The notes below the pieces were generated by a model. That model saw nothing but the letters and a program-made list of their open reading frames with translations. It made no database searches and was not told the origin of the DNA. From Portulaca oleracea (lineage: Eukaryota; Streptophyta; Magnoliopsida; Caryophyllales; Portulacaceae): DNA of 64,000 nt. The stretch is taken from contig CM055877.1 in the NCBI GenBank assembly GCA_029582165.1, positions 40,644,749 to 40,708,748 on the forward strand, written 5' to 3'. A program made the position numbers and the translations under genes. Shown here piece by piece: positions 55,161 through 64,000 of this stretch (its first letter is position 1; each line of letters opens with the position of its first letter).

Positions 55161-57578
55161 TTATGTGTTTTGAGAGCTAAAAGATCCTTGAAGGGATTCT
55201 CTTGTTAGGAAATCAGGCAAAGAATTATTTTCTCCTTTGATGAATTCGATGTCAAAGTCAAAACATGATAAAATTGTTGGCCATCGAGCAAAGATTTCTT
55301 TAGAAACAAGATTTTAAACATCTTTTTCAAGAATTTTGTTTCGCTGATTTGCAATCAATACGAAGAAGAAATTTTTTGTTAAATAAATTATCTTGAAATT
55401 TTGAAACACATAGAACAATTGACAAAACTTCTTTTTTAACAGTTGAATAATTTTTCTGTGCCCCATTCAAAATGCCTGAATGGTAATGGATAATTTGGTC
55501 TGTGGAGGAGTTATTCATGGTTTGCTTTAATATACCACCATATCCTCCTTCGGATGCATCAGTTCGACAATCATGAATGCATTTGGATTTGGAATATCTA
55601 GACATGGTAAAGACTTGACTCTATGTTTGAGAAGACGAGTGACTTGAGTATGCTCTTCTGACCATGGAGGTGGGTTTTTACGTAATCGCCTATACAGGGG
55701 CTGACAAAGTTGTCTTAAATTTGGAAAGAAATCAGATACATAATTTAAACATCCTAAAAATCTTTGCAATTGAGTTTTATATTTTATTTCATCTGGAAAT
55801 TTATCTGCGAATTCTATAGCTCTAGTAATCGGCCGTATAGTTCCTTGATGTATGTCATGTCCTAAAAATCTTATTTTCCTTTGAAATAATTTCATTTTTG
55901 AAGCAGAAACAACTAAACAATTTTTCTTGATAACATGTTTCTTTCTTTCCCAAAAAGCATTAGGAAGATCAGCACATACTTCTTTTTGAAATAAATCCTG
56001 TAATTCTTTTATTTTGTTTTGAATAGAAGGTTGTTGTAATTTTTCTTCAATTCTTTTGTAGGCTATTTCTTTTTGTAGAAAATTAATTTGATGTTTTTTA
56101 TTTGAAATAGAATTAATTTGTTTGATTATAGTAGATTGCTGGAGTAGAGATACATCTTTTGTACGAATGGGAGAAATAAATCTGAAAGAAATTGATTTTC
56201 CCATAATTTCAGTGTGAACACCAAATTGATCTACTTTCAAAGGATAAATTTGAGTAATAAAAGGAGTACCTAATAGATTAACAACAATTGTATGGACTAA
56301 AGTGTATATTGGATCTCTATTATTCTTGAGACTTAGACGTTCATTGTCTGTTAAGTAATTATCCCACCAATTCTTTAATGAACCGGTAAAACCTGAAATT
56401 AATAAATCAAAAGCTTGACTATCTGGAGCACCTTTGGAAGTATAAGCAGAATATGCTATCATCATTCTATGGAGTGTAATTAATATTTCATGCTCAGATT
56501 TTCCATCTAAATTCCATTCATATATTGAAGTACCATCAAAAGCTTCTGTAATCATTGCTTTAACAGACTCTAGTTGAAGATCTGGAGGAGTATTCCTTGA
56601 ATAATAAGGAATTGTCTTATCTTTCGAAAACATTTTATGAATATCATTAGTCATTTGATCATCATCTATTTGAGAAATACTTTCATCTAAAACATTAATA
56701 GTATTACTTGAACTAGCAATTTGCTTTAAATTTTCATCTATCTTTTTAATTAATGGACTACCTGGAATTTCCAAATTTTTATTTTTATTAATCTTAATAA
56801 GTGGAGATGAAATATCATCTAAAAATCCTAACTTTTTTGAATCCTTATTTAAATCTAAATTTTCTAGCTTTTTGGATAATAAATCTATATCTTCTTTTTT
56901 GAAAATAGCTTCTATTTGAGTAGATACCATATTAACTTGTTGAGAAACTGAATGTAAAACTTGACTAGTATAATTATTTTGATGATAAAACTTTTTAATG
57001 TCATCTAAAACTACTTGACTATTTTCTTGATCAATTCTACCTACCTTAACTGGAGATGCAGTAATAGGACCTTGACTAGTAGGAACAATAATATATTGTA
57101 AAGGAGGAACAAAGGAAGAAATTACTTGACCATTTTCTAATGTCCATTTTTTATTGAAATCGTGATTAGTGTTTATACTTTGAATACCATGAGGATCTGG
57201 CAAATTATTTTCTATGGCGAACATTGTCCACCAAGTAAAGAAATGAATATTGCATTCAATTCTTTCCATTAATGAATACCATTCTTGTCTTATAAAAGCT
57301 TGAGCATTTTTATCAAAGTGAGATAAAAACCAATCTTTCTTAACTTTATTTTCTATTGAATTAAAGTTTTCACGTAAATATTCTTTATTAATTACAAAAG
57401 ACTTTGAAATAACATTAATAGAAGAATAGGAAGGATGTTGCATGGTTGAATGCGTAGGAGAACCGTTTGACGAATTAACTTCATCAACTGGTTCCGCTAT
57501 CGGAGATTTGTAATAAATTTTTGAAACATCTACCTGATTATCTTTTAAATGATCAAAATTAGTAGATCTTGAAGGCAT
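55161..57578 (-). pseudogene. E7 ORF1: CP, protease tail, RT remnants, RNase H
   Basis: Reads from MPSRSTNFD through PSYSSINVISK, FFTWWTMF and the linker (SSNTINVLDESISQIDDDQ) to CP DGTSIYEW and LKNWWDNYL. At LLGTP (near 56275) it joins the protease C-terminal FITQIYPLKVDQF, deleting the CP end, knuckle and protease site. Then FRFISPIRTKDVSLLQQ, a lysine-rich linker and ADLPNAFWERKKHVI (start of RT), a second deletion removing the RT core, and MKLFQRKIRFLGHD to RH. A one-base loss near 55570 shifts RH. The open frame is 683 codons despite this. Confidence 0.74.
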
Positions 57579-58263
57579 AGAAAAGGAAGAACGAGGGAGC
57601 TCTATCTTTTCTGAAAATCTTGAAGAAGATGCTCTTTCTTTAATAGAATTAAATCTTATTAATACTCTACCATCTGACTCTTCTACAATTTGTTGTATAT
57701 TCTTTTGAGAAATATTTCTAGGAAGCTTAATATTTTGAATAATAAATTCTTAAGGAATAGTTATCTCATTCCACTTCAATAATTTTGGAGTAAAAGAAGA
57801 AATATTTTCAGACTCTATCTTTAATAAAATTGTTTCGTCCAAAGAAGCTTTTAATAAAAATTTTGGATTGAGTTGAGAAGAAAGTAACTTGAAATATACT
57901 CTGTACGTAATAGCAAAATTTCTTGAAAGTTCTCTAAATTGCACTTTTGAATCATTTGCAAATAAACATCTAAAATTAATGTATCTAAAATCCAAGGGTC
58001 ATTCAAATCAGAAGAATAATTTGGACAACAATTGAAATAAATAGGACCATTACAAATATTACTTTGAATCATAGCTAATAATGAATCTTTGTAACAAATT
58101 AATCTATTGTCTCTAAGGGCTATGAATACAGGACAATCTAATCCTAATCTTGTTAAAGGTTTAAGAACTATTTGAATTATACCAAAATGAATATATCTAT
58201 ACTTTTCTTTATATTTTTTAATAGAAATGTTAGAAAGTACTTTAATAGTTTGAAATTCATCAT
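57579..58263 (-). pseudogene. E7 movement protein, C-terminal part
   Basis: Minus strand with YIHFGIIQIVLKPLT-like block, RDNRLICYKDSLLA, DLNDPWILDTLILDV, YRVYFKLL and NIQQIVEESDGRVL. Breaks include a frameshift near 57960 and a TAA near 57750. Cut at 58263 by the solo LTR. Confidence 0.65.
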
Positions 58264-58735
58264 TGTAACGCCCCGAAAATTCAATTATAGAAAGTCAAAA
58301 GTCAAACTAACGTTAACAGACAAAACTTAGCGGAAGACTTCAAATTTAGTTTGGGCGTCACTGCCGTATCCCCGAAGGAATACAAGGCGAGAAAGGAAAA
58401 CACAACTGTCTGCTAACGACAACTACTAACAACTCAACAAACTTTAAGAATTCATAACGAAAACAATATAAAAGATTCAAGGACTTCTAAACTCGTCGTC
58501 CTCACTTCTAATTCCGTCCCGCATTTAGATCTTCACTGAAATCAAAACATTTCATAAAATGAGTGTGAAATCTCAATAATGTCTATCCATAACGTATAAA
58601 ACAGATTAAGTTCATTTCAATTCATTTTGGGTAGAGGGATCAAATCATACGTTTTTCAAACCTTTAACCCTTAACTGTTTTCCTCAACCCATCCAATCCA
58701 TATTTTAATTTGCGGGATACCAAATCCCTTAAAAT

Positions 58736-58890
58736 AACATTTGCCCACCAAAGGCATCAAACAATCGCCACCAAAGGCATTATAACATTCGCCACCAAAG
58801 GCATATCGAAACATTCGCCCACCAAAGACATAATAACATTCGCCCACCAAAGGCATATCGAAACATTCGCCACCAAAGGCATAATAACAT
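58736..58890. repeat. Minisatellite in the solo LTR
   Basis: Six imperfect units of about 24-29 bp built on GCC(C)ACCAAAGGCAT(A), alternating with ATCGAAACATTC or AATAACATTC spacers. Open frames here simply read the repeat. Confidence 0.8.
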
Positions 58891-60799
58891 TATTCTATAT
58901 CGGGAAGGAAGCCCGATCTCTGGTCCATAACCTGCGGTTATTACGCTGCACAAAGTTATCCCCCGAAACCCGCTTAACGTTTCCACTTGAATTATTTATG
59001 CAATATTCAAACTCAACTCACGACTCTCAAGTCAAACCATCCCAAGTTATCAAAACCATTACCAAAACTTCGAATAAAAGACCATCCAATTTCTCAACTC
59101 AAATAAACCAAGGTCACAAATGAATCAAAAGAAGATTATCAAAACAGATGGTCGTATTTCCACAAAAGTCCCTTTTCGGGATGCAATTCTCAAAAAAGAT
59201 TATAAAACATCAAAACACATTTAAAGAGCATCCCGGTGGGGATTAGAGCATAGACAATTACCTGAATACTTCACAAGATAGTAGTAACGAAGGGCACACT
59301 TGAGCTCACTAACGTCTCGCACTAACTCGGGCCTAGAATAAAAGTAGTTAACTAATCAAAACGCGTTCTAACGAGGTTAGTATTAACTACCAACTATCTA
59401 ACCCATCCCCTAGGAACACTTAGGTTCCTATCAATTAAAAGATTACACTTAGTACACTTAGGAAATATAAGACAAAGCATGCTTAGAAATTTAATCAACA
59501 ATTTACATGCAAAAAAGACAAGCAGGGACAGAATATAACGCTTACACAAAACGGTTCATAAAACGACTTTCCGACATCCTACGGGTCTGATTCTGAACTT
59601 TTCGGAAACCTCAGAATGTCTACTAAAACTTTCATGTTGATGACTAGGCCCAACTCAGTCTCGAAGGACTTCGAAAACTCACATCTTCCTAATTGGTCCA
59701 GAACTGACAGGTTTTTGTAAAACGGCTATAACTCGGGTTATGCAAGTCAAACGTTCAATCCGTCAAATTCCTATGGTTCCTAACACCTAAAGGAACTTCC
59801 AGTAAAAAGGGCTTGGTCAAAAGACATCTATGCTAGTCGTGGCAATCCAAACTTTAGACACTAATAAAACTGTCCCGGTAACGGTTATCAGTCTAATTAC
59901 TTATCTGGTTCAAATCTTTACCAAAAGGTCTTGGAATTCTAATTGGGACTCAAAACAATACTTAGGGTCTTATACGTAAGGTCCAACTTATCTTAGGTCC
60001 AACAATTAAAACTTGTAGGGCTAAACTTAATTTAAAAACAAGAAACACCTTAACAAAACTTTAATTAAAACCTTTAAGTCACAAAAGAAAATAACTTTCT
60101 TAAAACATAAAACACTTAACAAGATCTCAAGAATTTAACCACACAAAATTAGTTATAGGTTTGTAACCATAAACCAAGATTTTCAAGAAAATAACAAAAG
60201 CGGTTAACACGGAAATTTTCTTTAATAAAAGATTTAAAAGAACTTTAGGAAAACAACGAGTTACAAGTAATTAACTAATCAAGAAACGAATAACTAATTC
60301 TTTTATAACTTAACAAGAAATCAAGAATTTAACTAATGGTAGGTTACTAATTAAGCAACCTAGCGATTTAATTTAACGAACAAGAACAAGAAAGTTTAGT
60401 ACTAATTGAAATCAAGAAATTAACCTAGGTAATTTAGTTATCGAATTCGTGCATACAATAACATTGTGATCTAACCTAACATGATTTATAAATTTAAGAA
60501 CAATAAAATAATTTAACCTTAACAATTAACTATTACAACCTAAAAAAACTAATTACAATTTACATCATAAAATTACAAATAACATGTTAAACAAATTACA
60601 CATAACAATTAGGAATTTACACATAATTACAATAAGAAAAATAATTACAATTAATTACCCTAATTACAACACTAATAATACAATAATTAAAAAATACAGA
60701 ATATTAATAACAATAATAATTACAATTAAATAAACAGATTAATATTAATAAAACAAGAAAAGAAAAAGGAAAAAGAAAAGAAAAACAAGAATATAGAAT

Positions 60800-61310
60800 C
60801 AGTTAGGGTTAGGGTTAGGGTAGGATTTACGTAGGGTTTCTTGGCGGTTCTGGGCTGTTCCGGCGGGAGTTGGTCGGGGAGCGTGCGTCGGCGGTCGCAG
60901 GTGGCAGGCGTCGACCGTGGCTCGTCAGAGGAGGGTGGTGGACGTCGGTTTTTCCGAGCAGCAGGTCGAGGGCGGTGGTCGAACGTCGTCCTTCGACTGG
61001 GGAGACTCCGGCGACGTCAGGGCGGCGGCGCGAGGGTCGCCGGCGATGCGTGAGTGGTTGCCTGCGGTGGTCGGGAGGCGGCGCTGGCGATGGTGACGGT
61101 GGTCGTCGTCCGGTGGTGGCGGCTGGTTTGCGTCGGTCGGCGAGAGGAGGAAGGAGAAAGTGAAGCAGAGGAGAGAGGGTCGGTTCGGCGGTGCTTCGGT
61201 GCGGTGGTTGCGGCGGTCTTTGGTGGCGCGGTAGGCGAGGCGAGAGAAGCGAGGAGGAGAGAGAGATTGGATCTAGGGTTTGGTTTAGAGAGAGATTAGT
61301 ATTAGGTTTA
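60800..61310 (-). promoter_or_regulatory. GC-rich leader region of the solo LTR
   Basis: A GC-rich island (about 60840-61260) in otherwise AT-rich DNA, bounded by CCCTAA-type repeats on both sides. On the minus strand it lies after the TATA and reads like a plant 5' untranslated leader (AAACCCTAGATCC, TCTCTCTCTCC). Frames of 70-97 codons on the plus strand have Arg/Gly-rich low-complexity translations and no known motif, so I do not call genes. Confidence 0.45.
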
Positions 61311-61679
61311 GGGTTTGAGAGGAGGGTTTAGGGGTTTATATACTAATACCCAATTTAGGCCCAAAACTAATCCTAACCCAACCCAATTAACAAATAAAAA
61401 CTGATTTTTTTCTAAAAACCTAATAATTCTAATAATAGTAATAATAATATTAATTTTAATAATCATATAATCACATAACAAATAATATTCACGTAATTAA
61501 TCACATAATAAAATTAACCTACGGAAATTACTATTCTACCCTTGTTAGCCCCTCAACGGTCCTACGAGCTCAAGCGTTAGCATAAATAAACACATTACGA
61601 ACAACAGTATATAACAAGGTCAAACCTACTCTATTAACGACGTCACGGTCAACATCGTTGGATTTTTCGGGGTTTTACA

Positions 61680-61886
61680 ATCATCCAAACTAAATGTTTC
61701 TTCATGATCTTTAATTGAAAAAGTAGTATTGAAATCAAATTTACCATTTTGATAAATTGTTTCTATTTTTTGTTTTGGAATAGACCAATTTAAAAAATCA
61801 ACTTGATAGCTAAGTTCCTTGCTATTGACCATACTAGAACTCTTGCTACTACCTAGACTTAGACGATCTCTGATCCAAGAGGCCAT
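61680..61886 (-). pseudogene. E7 movement protein, N-terminal part
   Basis: ATG at 61886-61884 opens MASWIRDRLSLGSSKSSS, then IPKQKIETIYQNGKF and IKDHEETFSLDD, cut by the solo LTR after the ATCAT duplication. Only about 28 bp of leader remain upstream, ending at 61914. Confidence 0.75.
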
Positions 61887-61914
61887 CTGAATTACGTTTG
61901 AACACTTAGCTAAG

Positions 61915-63258
61915 GCCTAGCTCGAATAGCAATTTGGTTCTCAAGCATTCGATTGTGGGCGCTCATAAGGTCAACTTTCGTAGCTAAGGCCTTAATCACC
62001 TCATCTTGTCTCTCTTGATGCTCGAGTTGCCGTTGTTGGTGTTGTTGTTGAGACAACATTAAAGCTTGTATCATGGCCTCTAGGTCAGGCTTTTGGGAGC
62101 TTGTGGTGGAGGTGCTTGGGTTTGTCTTTGCCCTTGGGGTGGACCCATTTGGTTATTGTTCCGGTAAGAAAAGTTCGGGTGGAACCTAAGACCGGGATTC
62201 TAAGTATTGGAAAAAGGGTCAAAGTTTGACCTATTGGAAGGGTTACTAACGTAGTTAACCACTTCGGTCGATTCATTACTAACCAACCCACTAGGACAAT
62301 TCAAGGTCTCATGCTCATATGATTTACACGACGCACATGGTTGGGGAAGGGGAGCATTCACATTCAACATATCCATCTTCTTAGTCATTGCATCCAATTT
62401 AGCATTCAACATGGAAATAGCATCAACATCATACTTACCTCCCGTCCTCTTGGAACGGGGCTTTGACCACTGGTAGCTATTGATCGCCATTTCCTTAATC
62501 AAAGTTTGAAGTTCCGCCACTGTTTTGGACATGATGTTGCCTCCCGCCGCCGCCAAGATGTTGGCCCTCAAGTTGTCATCCACCCCATTATAGAAGGCTT
62601 GTATCGGGACCCATGGTTCGAAACCATGGTGGGGGCATTGACGTAAGAGGTCCTTGAACCTCTCCCATGCTTCATAGAGGGACTCATCCGGCTCTTGGAA
62701 AAATGTTGAAATTTGATTCCGGAGGCTCGTCAACTTGCTAGGAGGAAAATACTTCGTCAAGAATACGCTAGCAAGTTGGTCAAAAGTGGTGATGGCGGAG
62801 CTTGATGGAAGAGAGTCCAACCACTCCTACGCCTTCCCTTCAAGTGAGAAGGGAAACAATCGCAGCTTGATTGCATCGGGCGTTGCACCATTTGCCTTAA
62901 ATGTCTCACATGCTTGGTTGAAGAGGCAAAGGTACCGATTGGGATCTTCATTGGGAAGGCCATGGAATGGGTTGGCCTTCACCAAATTGATGAGTGAACA
63001 CCTCAGCTCGAAATCATTAGAGTCCACATTTGGAGGATTTATGGCGAAGGGTTGATTTGTGACGTTGGGCATCACATAAGAGCCAAGCGTGACTCTAGGC
63101 TCGCCACTGCCACCGCCACCGCCACCAGACACGGCGTTCTTGCGTTTGGAGTTTTCTTCTTGCTTTCTCCGGGCGTGCTCTAACTTTTGCTTCTTCCGCC
63201 TAGAGCGAAAGGTTCTTTCGATTTCAGGATCAAACTCGAAGAGTGGAGCTTTTTGCAT
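61915..63258 (-). pseudogene. Athila-like gag
   Basis: Likely start MQKAPLFEFDPEIERTFRSR at 63258; an in-frame ATG at 63309 is further upstream but the sequence before residue MQK looks non-coding. Then a Gly-rich linker, FELRCSLINLVKANPFHGLP, EDPNRYLCLFNQAC, TAG at 62829-62827 in EGKA*EWLDSLP, FLTKYFPPSK, DESLYEAWERFKDLLRQCPH, FYNGVDDNLRANILAAAGGN and the knuckle CASCKSYEHETLNC. A second TAG at 62202-62200 interrupts the NPGLRFHPNFSYRNNN tail. These blocks are typical of plant Athila gag. Confidence 0.82.
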
Positions 63259-63370
63259 GCACGTAGAGTAAACTTGGCAAGACAAAACCAAAACACCAAG
63301 GAAAATCAAAACAGAAAATAAATGACTTAGGCAACCTTAGGGTATTCGTTCAATGGCTGGCTAGGAACAA

Positions 63371-63387
63371 AGTCCCCAACGGTGCCA
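63371..63387 (-). promoter_or_regulatory. Athila-like primer-binding site, degenerate
   Basis: The minus strand reads TGGCACCGTTGGGGACT six bases from the LTR end, close to the tRNA-Asp complement TGGCGCCGTTGCCGGGGA but with substitutions and a shortened G run. Confidence 0.6.
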
Positions 63388-63393
63388 AAAACT

Positions 63394-64000
63394 TGATAAG
63401 TCGCAAGTGCACGGGTGAAATTGTAACATGAATCAAGGTCATTCCCACAGGGACTTTTCCTTTCAACACACTGAACTAGCCTCCTAGTTGATTGCTAAGT
63501 CGATCGGGTTTTTGTTAGAAACAATCTAATTCTATTTCTATTCACTACTAAAGACTAACAAACAAATATGCACACAATTTACTTGAATTTATCAATATGA
63601 AAAAGACGTTCAGGGGATAAAACCTAAGTCACTCTATGAATCAAACAAGTGGATTGAACATGTACGTCACTAATTTGGTACATTTTAGGGTCGATAATTG
63701 CATAAATTATTCCGCAATGAGATTTTGCCACTAGAGCGAATTGCCAAGACAAACCAGTCACCTACTTTCGTGGTTATTTTGATTTAATCAAGGCTAAATA
63801 TCTAATTATCCAATGACCCCTAATTATAAAGTCTTCTATGTCTAGTTCACTTCATAACTAGTTTAATCCTAAGGGTTCCGATTATCGAATTTCTCCGTTC
63901 GGTACTTCACTCAACAATCTAATTCCATATTCTTGATGGCCAGTAAACAACAATGACATACATAATCAAAGGTTAAATAAAATGCATTCAAACTAGATTA
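63394..64000 (-). repeat. Athila-like 5' LTR, partial
   Basis: The LTR 3' terminus on the minus strand is CACTTGCGACTTATCA at 63409-63394. The sequence continues to the window end with no gene. The other LTR is not in the window, so the limits are not confirmed by comparison. Confidence 0.55.

Larger units (their letters stand above)
58264..61679 (-). mobile_element. Solo LTR, long Ty3-type (chromovirus-like)
   Basis: 3416 bp starting TGTAACGCCCCG and ending CGGGGTTTTACA, with a 5-bp duplication ATCAT (58259-58263, 61680-61684). The length and TGTAA...CCCCG ends resemble the long LTRs of Tekay/Del chromoviruses; the family is an inference. No internal coding region, so a product of LTR recombination. 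On the minus strand a TATATAAACCCC near 61342 precedes TCTCTC-rich and GC-rich leader sequence, which suggests minus orientation. Confidence 0.7.
53919..61914 (-). mobile_element. EPRV copy E7 (type A), split by a solo LTR
   Basis: Minus strand: MP start (61886), MP, CP, protease tail joined from CP by a deletion, RT N-terminal stretch, RT thumb, RH, type-A 3' segment, promoter (TATA 54373-54366), and leader ending at 53919 a few bases before the primer site. The 3.4-kb insertion at 58264-61679 sits in the MP. The left border is an inverted leader-to-leader junction with E6; the right border meets Athila gag sequence at 61914. Confidence 0.78.
61915..64000 (-). mobile_element. Athila-like Ty3 retrotransposon 5' end (truncated)
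   Basis: Minus strand: partial 5' LTR (64000-63394, running off the window), primer site, untranslated leader and gag. The gag has the Athila-type core and a CCHC knuckle. The element is cut at 61915 by the E7 junction, so pol is absent. Confidence 0.75.

Noticed and set aside
58710..59123. A 137-codon repetitive protein
   Set aside because: It only translates the 24-29 bp minisatellite of the solo LTR.
60805..60825. TTAGGG-like repeats as interstitial telomere DNA
   Set aside because: Only about three units, mixed with TAGGGTTT; the plant telomere unit is TTTAGGG and the context is an LTR leader.
60841..61299. Arg/Gly-rich plus-strand frames in the GC island
   Set aside because: Overlapping frames in GC-rich DNA without motifs; the region reads better as a leader on the other strand.

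Overview
This is plant nuclear DNA, an intergenic block built almost entirely of transposable elements and endogenous virus. No intact host gene is visible. The plant signs are a CACTA transposon end (CACTACAAGAAAA), an Athila-like Ty3 gag with a tRNA-Asp-like primer site, a Ty1/copia element, a large non-autonomous LTR element, Mutator-like MITEs and, dominating the window, copies of an AT-rich endogenous pararetrovirus (EPRV) of the Caulimoviridae. The virus is recognised by a 30K-type movement protein (MP), a coat protein (CP) with a CCHC knuckle, an aspartic protease (AP), reverse transcriptase remnants and RNase H (RH), plus an initiator-Met tRNA primer site. Its layout resembles the genus Florendovirus, but the genus is inferred. 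The species cannot be told; a flowering plant is certain enough.

Layout: 1-704 is a second, divergent EPRV lineage. Copy E1 (988-13022, minus) is split by a 6.05-kb copia element at 4283-10329 (TSD TACAG). An inverted ORF2 fragment ends in a (TA)n tract (13308-13356). Then come plus-strand copies head to tail: E2 (13357-18350), E3 (18350-24989), a CACTA remnant carrying captured host exons (25101-26607), E4 (26805-32726), E5 (33067-40250) and E6 (40251-53918). E5 and E6 include a ~5.75-kb tandem duplication. E6 is split by a 6.73-kb LARD-like element (45917-52646, TSD CAGCA). Copy E7 (53919-61914, minus) is split by a 3.4-kb solo LTR (58264-61679, TSD ATCAT). An Athila-like 5' end (61915-64000, minus) closes the window.

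Two viral genome types are interleaved. Type A (E2, E7, first part of E4) carries MP-CP-(AP)-RT-RH and no ORF2. Type B (E1, E3, E5, E6) carries MP-CP-AP, then a different tail, then a separate ORF2 of unknown function, with no RT or RH. Both share the 5' half, a 3' segment ending in a coiled-coil sequence, the promoter, the leader and the primer site. This fits the bipartite organisation reported for some florendoviruses. ORF2 is preceded by a strong splice acceptor and the leader holds a matching donor, so ORF2 was probably expressed from spliced RNA. Every copy is broken, and no copy retains the RT catalytic core.
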